A DNA stretch of 64,000 nucleotides, taken from assembly GCA_020747065.1 (NCBI GenBank), contig JAGMVK010000001.1, positions 3,038,001-3,102,000 of the forward strand, given 5' to 3'. Shown piece after piece: positions 1 through 10,838 of the stretch. This DNA comes from Cadophora sp. MPI-SDFR-AT-0126. Its lineage: Eukaryota > Ascomycota > Leotiomycetes > Helotiales > Ploettnerulaceae. Every line of letters begins with the position of its first letter. Positions within the stretch are counted from its first letter, which is position 1. The notes below the pieces were generated by a model, which saw nothing but the letters and a program-made list of their open reading frames with translations, searched no databases and was not told where the DNA came from. The translations under genes and the position numbers were made by a program.

Positions 1-1147
1 CTGGATGTTGTGATTAGTGTGATCTGGATCTCGATATAAGTTGTCTCGATATAGGCAGGACTATGTACGAAGCACAGTATCCCGGCAGGAGTCACAGGAG
101 TTTGGCAATGTGGGGTAGCATTGTCGTGCAGGGAACCTAGGCCATGGCATTTTCCCAATCAGCATCTCGGGGCGCACGAATTCTTGACAAATGTTCATAT
201 TGCGTGTCCAATGATCTCTTTGTGAGAGTACCACGGCGCTGGTGTTTGCTTTGACTTTAGCCCTTTGAATCTAAAGTCGTCGCGCGAAGATGGGTGGGTA
301 CACTTGGTTGCACTTTCGTTCTTTTTGTCTCTTGTCTGCATTTTGAAGCTATTCATCCGGACCGGAAAAGGAAATTGGTGGCTTGACGACGTGGAGGTGA
401 AAATGGGGGCGGCCGTGTGTGAATAATCTATCGCCAGAATGGAAGTCGAGTCCACCCCAGAAGCCGGTCACCGGGAGAAGTGCTCGTATCTATCTACCGT
501 GTTGACTGGACTGGCCTTTTGGCGAATCCGTGACAAAGCGCTAATAGCCTTGCAGGAAGCGCAAGATCCAAAAGACACCGCAAATCGGAGATACACCCGC
601 GAGCATCAAGTGACTACCAAAAAAACTTCCGTTGTCGCGCTCTCGTCTCCTGATGGCCTCACCTCACGTTTTCTCGTCGGCTTCGGTGGCCATGGCCGTA
701 CACAAACAATCTTGGCCTTGGGCCTTTCGGGTAAAAATCGTGGCAATCTTGCGGACTGTTCCACGTTACCCATAAAAATCACTGCACTACACTTGCTCGA
801 CTCGAAAGGTGGGCTCATTCACCGCCTGGGGTGACCCACTTCTCGCACTGCTAAGTATTGATTGCGGGAGCTAGAAGAAGAAGACGCGACCCTGAATTCT
901 TCCTTTTCAAGTTCCTGAAAGTATCCCATTACTCGTGCCTTACCCTGCCCTACCTCGACACTACTCAAATCAACAACCACCCTCGAATCACCTCTCGTCT
1001 CGCCTCGACACGTCGACAAAATTAAATCTCACTCGACAACAACCCCACCCAACTCAACTTCAACCTCGACCTCGCCTTCAACTACACATATTTGAAGCCT
1101 TGACGGCTTTCTCTCTCATCCTTGACAACAACGTCAACCGCACAATC
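1..1147. other. Intergenic / 5' flank of F-box gene
   Basis: No supported gene. Open frames here lack homology that I recognise and overlap on both strands. The last 200 bases are rich in CT and CA with many short CTCGAC/CAAC tracts, as in fungal leaders just upstream of a start codon, so they are probably the promoter and 5' UTR of the F-box gene that starts at 1148. Confidence 0.5.
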
Positions 1148-2013
1148 ATGTCACTCTCGTAAGCCAAACCTTCTGAACCCTACCTTCTCTGTACTTCAGC
1201 CTTGTACTGACAATTTATAGATCACTTCAACTCGATATTCTGGGAGGTATCGTACGCTTCTTGGACGACGCCAGCATCGCAAATCTTGCTTTGACTTCCA
1301 GCAAGTTCTACCAGCTGGTTCAAAATGGCTACGGACCTCGCTCTACCTTGACACCACTTGCTGTCACGGGATCTACCTCCACCACGAATACCGTTACCTG
1401 GGCTCCTACCGTCTCTCCTACCGCCTCTCATTCAAGCTCCATCGCCGCCGACTATGACCCCCTCGCCAGCACCGATACCGATACGACCTCATCTCCAGAA
1501 GAGGATGACTGGGAGTTCCAGGTCACCCCAGAAATGATCCGCCGCCTTTCACTGCTTCCAGTCCGTCAATCCGCCGCCAACATTGAAGGTATGCCCACCG
1601 AGCTCAAGCTTGAGATCTTCAGCTACCTCGATTTGATCGATTCTACTTGCCTCGGCCTCACATCACCAAACCTCTACGTTGTTCACCGCGCAATTCATGG
1701 TACCAAGGTTCCCTTGAACACTCGCCGCGTCGGCCCGAACTCCCTTGAGTCTGCTTGGGAGGTTGTCGGCAAGCAAGAATGCAAGCAGTGCAAGATGTAT
1801 CGCTGCGAGCTTCACGAGCACATCAAGACCTGGATGCCCAAGGATCTGGAGTACTGCTCGATGAAGAGAAACTTCGGATTGCGCGCCAAGGAAAACGCTA
1901 CCCACCAGTCCTGCTACCGAGGCAAACCCAGCAAGCCGCATCGCTGTGGTCGCCACCCTTTGAGAACCACTTCCGTTCACCAAGACGATGCTTCATTCAG
2001 CCTTCCTGCCTGA
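1148..2013 (+). CDS. F-box domain protein
   Basis: Two exons, 1148-1158 and 1221-2013, joined across a 62-base GTAAGC...TTATAG intron, give about 267 residues. The N-terminus (MSLSSLQLDILGGIVRFLDD) is an F-box-like helix. A second, clearer F-box (MPTELKLEIFSYLDLIDSTC) starts near residue 118, followed by Cys-rich CKQC and CELH motifs and a basic tail seen in many filamentous-fungal F-box proteins. F-box proteins bind Skp1 and bring substrates to SCF ubiquitin ligases; the substrate here is unknown. The long Ser/Thr-rich stretch between the two F-box-like segments is probably disordered. The first exon codes for only four residues, so the start is the weakest part of the model. Confidence 0.75.
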
Positions 2014-3226
2014 GGTGACATCAGCAAACCTCTACGATTGTAATATTCGACTTTTTGACGATTCTCTTGAACGGCTTGTTTTTAGCGCGCATTGAATTTG
2101 GGCCCTCGAATGTGATAGACTTTCAAGGATAGATCTTGCGGCATTAGCGAAGGACCGGACCCGGAGCGACGTGCATTAGAGATCGATAATGACTCGTCAA
2201 TGCATAAATTAGCGGCAATGTCGCGTGTAAAGAACTTTTCTTTTCTTCGAGGTTGGCGGTGGCGTTTTCTGGAATATTTGAGGGTACTTTCGTTCTTCAC
2301 GTTGTTTTCTGCGATATCGCTGCGGACTTGGCAGGGGGGTGTTCTTCTACACAGTACTTGAGGAATTGGCATGGGTGGGGAGAGAGGCGTCCCTAAAGAG
2401 ATTTGTTTCTCATGAATCAGTCTCGAGAAATTATGAATCGGAATGGAAATGGCTGGAGTTTTCGGGGCAGAGGAGTGTCATGATCGGTCTTTTGAGAATT
2501 CAACCAAAGTACTTCACGTACGGTTAATAGATTGCGAGAGGACGATAGAGATGCTATGAGACCAACGGAAATAGAAGAATACTTCACAGTGCCCCCTTGT
2601 TCTTAGTTTTGTGCTTTGTTTCTTCTAGGTTTTTCTTGCATGTCACTGGTTTCGACTTCCCCTCAGTTGTGCGTAAGATTTAGAGAACTCAAGATAAATA
2701 TGCAAAGCTGCATTCAATGAATCTCTCAATTCAAGGCATGCACCACAGGAAGGCAATTGGAAAGCGCTCAAGACCCTTCCTGCAGGCGCAAGAGCAATCT
2801 AATGTTGTCAAAACATTCAGTGACTTAGCACCTTCCACAACTCAAACAACTCCTTTAATTCACGATTGGGGCCGCATATCAGTTTGTCATCCAAAAGTCA
2901 ATGGACGGATCGTTTCACCCGTCAATTGAGAAATTCATTATGTCATTATTGCGAAAACTTTTCGTTCTCAGTAGTAGTGTTGTGTCTCACTAAAGCTGCT
3001 CTTTTGCAAGATCTTCCAGCCAAATCATGCACTGAGAAAGGCTTGCAGCAATCACCGCAGCAAGCTCTTCCACATCCCAAGAAGAAAATATCTATTGGCT
3101 GCAGAATCAAGCAGAATCTGAGCTCCAATGCTCCAAAGAATTGCGTATAAAGTGAGTCGTTCCAAAAGCGACCAAGCATACTCTCTGCGCAATCCAAGTG
3201 CCCAAGCCTCCCTACTATCCAAACAC
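2014..3226. other. Convergent intergenic region
   Basis: Lies between two F-box genes that point at each other, so it should hold both 3' UTRs. No open frame shows a recognisable domain, and I saw no RNA gene or repeat. Confidence 0.5.
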
Positions 3227-4156
3227 TTACAGACCCATCTTGGCAAAGACCTCATCCCACGTCTCCAAAATATCCTCATCCTCATAGTTATCGCAGATCA
3301 TCTTCGTCCACAGCTCCCTCGACCTACTCTCCTCGCCACGTCTGATCAATCCCAGACTTATCCTCTCCTCAAACGCGTTACCATGGACCTCGACAACCTC
3401 TTCTCGTCCCTCACACTCGACTAGGAGGACCTTCGCTCGACACCGCCTACACCTTAATCGATACCAACCCCCCTCCCTTTCCTCAGCCTGTCTCACCGCC
3501 GTTGGATTTTCTCTCTCAATCTTCTCCTCCAACTCAAACCCACCAAACGCCTCCTCAGGCTTATACCTCATACACGCCCAACAACACTCTAACCCACTCC
3601 AAAGCCACTCCTCGCCCCGCAACAACTCACCCAGCGGTCTCTGCCACTCAACACAAGTCGCCCCAAGCATATACCCATACTCATACCAACCATAGAGCAC
3701 ATGGCTCTCATCTACCGCAGCCTGCATGCGGAGGTCAAACGGGTATCGCTTAATCTCATACTTCTTACCCTCGCCAACGTACAACCAGCCTTGGTCGAGC
3801 ACCAAGTGGAAAAGTGCGTAGAAGCGGCGAGCGGTTAGGCCGAAGCAGATTTGAGAGACCGGGTCGCGATAGAGATGGGCGAGGATGTTGAGGTGGATTT
3901 CATTGGGAAGGGAGTCGAATTGTGTTTGGGTTTGACGTTTTCGGATGTGGCTTTGTAAGAGCCTGGGGGCTTGGACTTGCTTCTGATTTGTGTTCCTGTT
4001 TTGGAAACTTTATTTGCATGTTAAGTTTGTGTTTTGGGGTTCGGCAAATGAGTTCTTGGAAGTGACTCACGCGGAGAGGGTGTTGCCTAGAGCTGTGGCT
4101 TCCGAGCCTTGTGCGTCAATATGGGCTGCCGAGTCAGGTTCGGCGAGGCTGGGCAT
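3227..4156 (-). CDS. F-box domain protein
   Basis: Two exons, 4156-4071 and 3995-3227, separated by a 75-base intron (GTGAGT donor, ACAG acceptor), give about 284 residues. The intron removes an in-frame TAA, which supports the model. The F-box core FDSLPNEIHLNILAHLYRDP starts near residue 55, followed by a region rich in Trp, Tyr and Cys (WACMRYKP, LRCRRCRA) and an acidic C-terminus. It is the likely substrate-receptor part of an SCF ubiquitin ligase. The start is the ATG at 4156: longer upstream frames begin only with GTG, not ATG. Function beyond the F-box is not known. Confidence 0.75.
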
Positions 4157-5028
4157 TGTGCCTGAGGATTGGAAGATGCCCTTGGGCGTAGATTCGCTGT
4201 GCAAATTTGCTTTCGAGACTTGAGAAGGGCGTGTGTGGTTTCCCAGTCGACAAATTGGAATTGTTGTGCTAGGCTCGAGGAACTGGATTGGTGTTTTGAT
4301 GACCACGAGGATGGACCGCCCTCCTTCAGGCTCGAAACTTTTTGGAAAGGTACAGAGAGGAAATGAGGGATACTTATGGATATGAGGAGATGAAATGCCA
4401 CTTATCTTCGCCAGGCTGCGCGCCTGTTGCCCTGGGTTGCGCGCGTGCGATTCACGAAGTTTCTTCCGCTATGAGCGGGCGTCGAGATCTGTGAATCAGA
4501 CAGAAGACGAGGGTAGTCATTGCGTTGCTCGTTTCGAATGTAGCTATCCGAATTCGGATGAGATGATGATGTAGCGAGCTTCATTGTATATTTACCTGGT
4601 ACTTCGGTTGTCATGAAGTCCGACAACCGGGTGACAGATCGAGCTCGAGCTCGAAGAGCTAAGCGAGGAGTGAAGAGGCTCCAGGAACTTGTTTACAGAG
4701 TCGAACCAATGCGCCATTCTATGACCGCCACACAGTAACGTACTTCTTGTTATTTTTGGGTATTCTGGTCTGTTGCTATAGTCATTTGCGTAGTCTAGTT
4801 GCCTGATGCTCAGGGGTAGAGAGATTTTGGGACCACTCTCTCTCGATCAAAGGGCAGGACGCACGACCATCCGATCAGGAGCTCGAGACGGGTAAGAGAC
4901 AGATATATATATATATATATACGGCTCCTGTTCTACATACGCTAAACCATGAGACAGCACCGGGGTAGTGATATCAAATATAACCGACTAGCTTACAAGT
5001 GACTTTCCCCGTCGCCAACGACAGTCTC
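4157..5028. other. Intergenic region
   Basis: Promoter side of the minus-strand F-box gene, then spacer before a dehydrogenase relic. No supported gene. It holds an AT dinucleotide microsatellite at 4903-4921. Confidence 0.5.
4903..4921. repeat. (AT)n microsatellite
   Basis: Uninterrupted run of about nine AT units at the edge of the decayed block that begins with the dehydrogenase pseudogene. Confidence 0.9.
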
Positions 5029-6236
5029 TCAAGGATGTCCAACACTTACTTCTTCTCCAGTAACGTGCACCTGATTCGTCTTCAACCAAGCATCTTTCAA
5101 GCAACTAACCGCCAGAGCATCCAATTTCTCTCGTCCAGCCTCTATGTCTTTCAAGGTTCTAATCTTGCCCAGTCCTGAGTTGATGGCAACAATCATGATG
5201 CCAGCATCAGCTGCCTCTTTCGGCAAACCTTGCTTCCTTAACAGATCTGCAACAGTGTCTTGATCCAAAGCAAATACAAACCTCTCTGTTGTAGTTTCCT
5301 GACCTTCTCATCTCGTGCCTTGCGTCATAATTCAACACAGCAAGCAATACGATCCAAATCGCCTCCCCATACCCAACGCCTAGTAGTCCAAGTCGATGGC
5401 CAGTCCCATGACTTCCTCCCATCGGTAGCCCCTAAATAACACCCGTTATACTTTCAACAACACCTAACATCGAACCCAGCCTCGCATTCTCATCTCCCCA
5501 ATTCCTCTTCGTCAGCAACACACTCGGAACAAGCAATTTCAAGCCTGCAGTTCACACTCATTCCGTCTCAGGTCCAGCCTTACTATCTAGCGAACAGAGT
5601 CCTTTCATGCAATGATCCACGGCTCTGACACCAGTTGACAGCCAGTTTGCTCTAGAGTTGAGATACTAAGCGTTGGTTCTTGCGAGGATCACGAGAGGGG
5701 CTAGCATGGATGGGTGCTTGAAGAACACTTTATGGTAAGTGCGTGTGTCGGCTCCTCATGCTAGATCAGAGTACTCTCCTCCTTGAAGGGTGGCTAAGAT
5801 GCTGATTACTGGGATGAGACATCTTTTGCGGTTTTGCGATTTGGATTTTCAGGTTAATTTCGAGAAGTTGCATAATGTTGTTACGTTGTTGGCGAGCGCC
5901 TGCCGAAAATGGTATCAGCACCACCATCTGCATTTTTATAAGTACTAAAAGTGAGCAGGAACATTCAAACGTAACTACTTTCGCACTATCAATAAGACAC
6001 CGCGAACCAAGCGTGGCCAGTACCAGCTCCCTTCGTTCCAACATCATTCACTATCTCAACAACATCATCCCACGACGTATGAGGCTTAATGCCCCTTCTC
6101 ACGCCTATGACCTTCCCACTGAATGCTGTTTGCAAGGGAATGAAACTATCTGTCTTGCAGGTAGTGATAGAGACGATAATGTAGAATTTCGAGGCATGGA
6201 AAGTATTATCCATTTAATGTAGACAAGCCTCTAATA
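5029..6236 (-). pseudogene. Iron-containing alcohol dehydrogenase / maleylacetate reductase relic
   Basis: The minus strand carries conserved blocks of the fungal iron-alcohol-dehydrogenase family in the right order, scattered over three frames. They are an N-terminal piece (EACLH, stop, MDNTFHASKFYIIVS near 6190-6236), GVRRGIKPHTSWDDVVEIV near 6080, LIDSAKVVTF near 5985, GGEYSDLA near 5780, LSTGVRAVDHCMKGLCSLDS near 5630, RLGSMLGVVESITG near 5480, GGSHGTGHRLGLLGVGYGEA near 5390 and a C-terminal KLDALAVSCLKDAWLKTN block near 5100. At least five in-frame stops and several frameshifts interrupt it, and many stops are one C-to-T change from a sense codon (for example near 5756). Intact members reduce maleylacetate or similar ketones in aromatic catabolism. 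This copy cannot make an enzyme. Confidence 0.85.
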
Positions 6237-7337
6237 CCGTACATGTTCAAGTCTCAATGATCCTTTGGAAGAGATATCTTCATATATGATACTTTCTTGC
6301 CCGATCTCAAGATCATGATTGTCATCGACTGCTCTGTGGTAAACAATTGCCACATTGAACTCAGTGGGTCCCAGACTTCGGTAATAGAAAGGAATATCAG
6401 ACGCAGTCACTGGTGCAGCAATGTTTCCACTGCCCACTGCTGGCCATACTATGCTGGCAGAATGGAATGCTTCTACTCTTGCAGCACAGATCGCCACTTG
6501 AATAGTTCACAGTGCTCCAGAACATTCCAGCGAAGATAAAAGAGCAAAAAACGGTTGATGGGGTGACTTAACACAATGTATGAAATGCCAATTGGATGAA
6601 TTTCTTCTACTCATCCCAATAAGTCCCACCAAATTTGACACTGTACTGGCGAAGCCGTACTTGTCGCTGAGCGAATCAATCATCCGTTGGAATGCATGAA
6701 AACAGCACGGTTGAAATGCAGCATACACACGAACACTCACTGGAAGAACAATGATCATCCAAGGACCAGATGTCTTCCGGAGTCTGGCTTTTGACTAGGC
6801 CTCCTCGGCACGCGCCCAGACCAGTCGATCGAGCGTTTTCGAGGCTCCAACAAGCATCAATGAGAATCTCAGCTCCCAATACAGAAAACTTGCAATATCC
6901 TGCCGTGAATTTTAGTCCTATTGGTTTCAATTGATGATGAAGTTCGCCGGATAGGGAGCTTCTGCATTTTTGCCGTGAGAACAATAGTAGTGGCGAGACA
7001 ATATTAAGGGGCTCGCTTAGGAGAACAATATTAAGCTTACCCTTTGAGAATCACCAATTTCTTCTTTACAACTTCTAGAATGCCAGAATGGCTTCAAAGA
7101 CAATCGATATTGCTTTATCGAAGATGCTCGAATGAGTGGAACTCTGGCTCGAGAACAAGGCAAAGTTGCTAATACATGCCACGAGATATCAGAAACGCCC
7201 TGAAACGTGGAATTCCGACGGCATGATTAGCTCGAATACGAGACTCTTGGTTCAACTACTCCGAATCCCCCTCAGAGCTCAGGCATGTCTTTGTAGTCAT
7301 GGACTGTTGGCATTCGAAGAACAGTCTACTAGTTTTG

Positions 7338-7344
7338 TATAAAA
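7338..7344 (+). promoter_or_regulatory. TATA box
   Basis: TATAAAA followed by a CT-rich then CA-rich leader (7360-7470) and an ATG in good context (A at -3) 128 bases downstream. This is the usual layout of a strongly expressed fungal promoter, and it is notable because only a 31-codon frame follows. Confidence 0.5.
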
Positions 7345-7471
7345 TCTCGCTGCTCACCTCCCAGATTCAACTCTTTTCTTCTCCCAAACACATCATACAT
7401 TTCCAAACACACAAATTCCTAAACGTACTACCAACACCTGCTAGTCTTTCAGATCAACCAACTCAAACAAT

Positions 7472-7567
7472 ATGTCTCCAAGCACCATCCAGAAGCGCGG
7501 CCGTGGCGGATCGTTCTGCACAGTCCAGCGTCTCGGCGGATCCTTCTGCACAGTCCAGCGCTGCTAG
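7472..7567 (+). CDS. Candidate 31-residue peptide with duplicated core
   Basis: The first ATG after the TATA box opens a 31-codon frame ending in TAG. The peptide begins MSPSTIQKRGR, so there is an early Lys-Arg pair, and then carries GGSFCTVQR twice, joined by Leu, with a final Cys. The duplication also exists at DNA level with a period of 30 bases. It has no signal peptide, so Kex2 processing is doubtful. It may be a genuine microprotein or the opening of a longer gene that has since been broken (see the relict frame at 7619-7870). No homologue known to me. Confidence 0.3.
   Translation: MSPSTIQKRGRGGSFCTVQRLGGSFCTVQRC
7506..7560 (+). repeat. 30-base direct duplication
   Basis: A 25-base unit beginning GGCGGATC and ending GTCCAGCG occurs at 7506-7530 and 7536-7560 with one mismatch, separated by five bases. 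It lies inside the small peptide frame and keeps the reading frame. Confidence 0.9.
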
Positions 7568-8810
7568 ATACCTCACTCCAGCCAGCCTCCGGTACTTCTA
7601 GCGAGTCAACAACAAGACACTAACCATGTCACCATATCGCCAGCAGCACGGAGGCTACATGGCTGAGGAGGAATGACGGGAATAGGAGAAAGAAGATGGC
7701 CTCTCAGTTGCAGTAGAGAGATTTCGATTCTATGAAGGACCGTTTAATGAACACCAGGCAGGCGGCACGGATGAAGTTCCTGCTCAAACTGTACTTTTTC
7801 TCTTTACGATATCGATACGACATAGGACTTTCCGGACCTGGCTCTTGTGCACGAGAGGAGGGGATGGAAGGTTTCTTTCTAGCATTTGACACCTAGCAGA
7901 CAGACAAAATAATGCATGCATGTTGTCTTCATATGATGCATTCTGACGATGTGAACCTTGCCACGTGAGACAGTTTAAAGACCAGGCTGATGGAGTGCGT
8001 AAGAATCAAGTAAACAATAATATCAGATGATCTAAATTGGAGGAAGTTCTTGTAATCGGTTTGTAGCTCGAATAACTGTTAAAAACCAATGCATTATCTC
8101 CGTATCTCAGTGGACCTTTCAAGTTCAGCTGATTTTCAGGTTGCAAGACCGGCGCTCGGTGACATAGAGTACCATAACATAGGAAACTACAATGCAGCAG
8201 AAATGTGTACAGCTTAAAATAAACAATTGTGAGCTTGCAATACAGACTTCCTTATAGATAATAAACTAAAAAGCACCCATTGATGGCTGAAAATTCAACA
8301 GAATCAACAAATATACGCGACCGGAGATGGCCAATCCTGCAGTGAATGTTCAATCTTTTTATCGACTTCTGCGAGAATGGCTTCTCTCATATGAGTGCAG
8401 AGTAAATGAGACTTACATAAAACGAATTTTATTTTATTATTAAACAATACTAATTTGGTGATGTTGACATGTTAAGTCAGAAGATGTTTGTGCGGATCTA
8501 CAAGCGATCTCTCGTGAGACCAAGTTTTATCATTTCGGCTAGCGTCATTTGGCCGGCTTGGTCCTCGATCAGGCTTGGAGGCGAATCAGCAGCCGTCCTG
8601 CCGAGCTGGCTCGCTCAGCCCTGAGCTTGGATCGCGGAACTTTTTCGAAGCAGATGTAGAGGCAAGAGAGCAGCTGTTCGTGCCATCGTCACCGAAACTG
8701 CCATCTCCCGCCATCGACCAGCCCAGTCCAGTCCAGTCCAGTCCAATCCTTGTCATTTCTTTCTTCTTGTTGCTCTCTCTATCTTCTCTTAATAATCCAT
8801 TTGTTTCCAC

Positions 8811-10838
8811 ATGGCTGCACCAGGTCCAATTCCTACTGGGAAGCCTTTCCCAGCTTTCACGTCATCAACACCTCCCTCCTCAGTTTGGGATCGGATAACG
8901 ACATGGGCGTCTGAAAATAAGGCTGTCGTCTACACAATTGCTGGAGTAGCAGTAGTCGTTTCAGGAGCTGGTGTTGCATATTACTTGACTGATTCGGTAT
9001 GCTGAAGTTGATGCGCCCCTGGATGACGACAGTAACGCTGACATTGACTGTCTGCAGAAAACCAACACAATCGGACGAGATTCACCCAAGAAGCCGAAGA
9101 AGGAGAAGAGAAGGAAGAAGGATGAGGAGAAGAAGGCCGTAGATCTAGAGAAGGGCACAGTCGAACCCAAGCCAAAGGCGCCTACTGTCGAATCAGTAGA
9201 CGAACTTCCTGAGGTGGATGAGACAACCGTTGGAGAACTCTCCGAACAGGAACGAAAAGACTATGCTGCCAAGCTGAAAGCTGCTGGAAACACCGCATAC
9301 GGAGCCAAGGACTATACCAAGGCCATTGATCTGTACGGCAAAGCTATTATCTGCAAGCCCGACCCAATCTTCTATTCCAACCGTGCTGCGTGCTTCAATG
9401 CTCTTGGGCAATGGGAAAAAGTTATTGAGGATACTACAGCCGCTATCAACCTCGATAATGAGTATGTAAAGGCGTTGAACAGACGGGCGAATGCTTATGA
9501 GCATCTTGAGAGGTTCAGCGAAGCTCTCCTCGATTTTACTGCCAGCTGCATCATCGATGGGTTCCGGAACGAAACCAGCGCCCAAGCTGTTGAGCGTCTG
9601 CTCAAGAAGGTCGCAGAGGCGAAGGGTAAAGCGATTTTAGCAAGCAAGGAGAAGCGTCTGCCCAGTCCAACCTTTGTCACAAATTACCTCCAAAGTTTCC
9701 GGGCTCGACCTCCGCCAGCTGGATTGGAATTAGATGCCGAAATTGAGGAGGGTACTGGAATTGGACAATTGCAACACGGTCTACAAGCAATGGAGAAGAA
9801 GACTGGAGATGGATACGAGGAAGCCGCAGCTGCTTTTGATAAGGCATTGGAGCTTGGTGAACTCGGAGACCACGAAGCCTTTGCATACAACATGCGTGGA
9901 ACATTCAGATACCTTCGTGGGGAGAACCGCGAGGCTTTGGCTGACTTGACCAAGAGTGTGGATCTACAACCTGCATTGACACAAAGTTTCATCAAGCGTG
10001 CGAGCATGCACCTGGAGCTAGGTATGGAGAAAGTCTGTTCAAATTTAAAGTCACTAACAAGACGCAGGCGAGAAGGACCTGGCTGCAGAGGATTTCGAGA
10101 AGGCCATGGAACAGAACAACGATGATCCCGATATCTACTACCACCGCGCCCAGCTGCACTTTATCCTTGGGGAATTCGGAGATGCCGCCAAAGATTACCA
10201 AAAGTCCATTGACCTTGACAGAGACTTCATATTCTCTCATATCCAACTTGGTGTCACGCAATATAAGATGGGTTCTATTGCCTCGTCGATGGCAACTTTC
10301 CGCCGGTGCATTAAGAATTTCGATAAGGTTCCGGACGTGTACAATTACTATGGAGAGTTGTTGTTGGATCAGCAAAAGTACCAAGAAGCCATTGAGAAGT
10401 TTGACACTGCGGTGGAAATGGAGAAGCAAACCAAACCACTCGGCATGAATGTTCTGCCGCTCATCAACAAAGCCCTCGCACTCTTCCAATGGAAACAGGA
10501 TTTCGCCGAAGCCGAGAAGCTTTGCCAGAAGGCGCTCATCAGTAAGTCAATATCGCATACGTAAATGAGCAAGCGCTTACATCATTTCAGTCGACCCCGA
10601 ATGCGACATCGCTGTTGCGACCATGGCGCAGCTCTTGCTTCAACAAGGCAAGGTAACAGAAGCATTGAAATATTTTGAGCGAGCCGCCGAACTTTCAAGA
10701 ACCGAGGGCGAAATTGTCAATGCCTTGTCATACGCAGAGGCTACCCGAACCCAGCTCGAGGTCCAAGAAAAGTACCCAAGACTGGCCAACAAGCTGCAAG
10801 GAATGAGCGGTGGTCTGGGAGCACCACCTGTGCGCTAA
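8811..10838 (+). CDS. TOM70: Mitochondrial import receptor Tom70
   Basis: Four exons (8811-8996, 9058-10021, 10068-10541, 10591-10838) with standard GT-AG introns give about 623 residues, the usual Tom70 size. Residues 35-60 form a single membrane anchor ([20 protein letters not shown]), followed by a Lys-rich linker ([17 protein letters not shown]) and then tandem TPR repeats to the end. The first TPR ([19 protein letters not shown]) forms the clamp that binds the C-terminal EEVD of Hsp70/Hsp90. Tom70 sits in the outer mitochondrial membrane facing the cytosol and passes carrier precursors to the Tom40 pore. Reading is clean throughout, with no lesion. Confidence 0.95.

Larger units (their letters stand above)
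6237..8810. other. Decayed, AT-rich intergenic block
   Basis: Mostly unassignable. On the minus strand at 6237-6990 there are open frames with protein-like composition (such as GSGNIAAPVTASDIPFYYRS near 6400) that I could not place in a family; they may be the remains of a second gene. A TATA box and a tiny ORF lie at 7338-7567 (separate entries). From 7920 to 8480 the DNA is AT-rich with no frame of interest. The last 200 bases, with CCAGTCCAGTCCAGTCC and CT-rich tracts, are the TOM70 promoter and leader. Confidence 0.5.
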
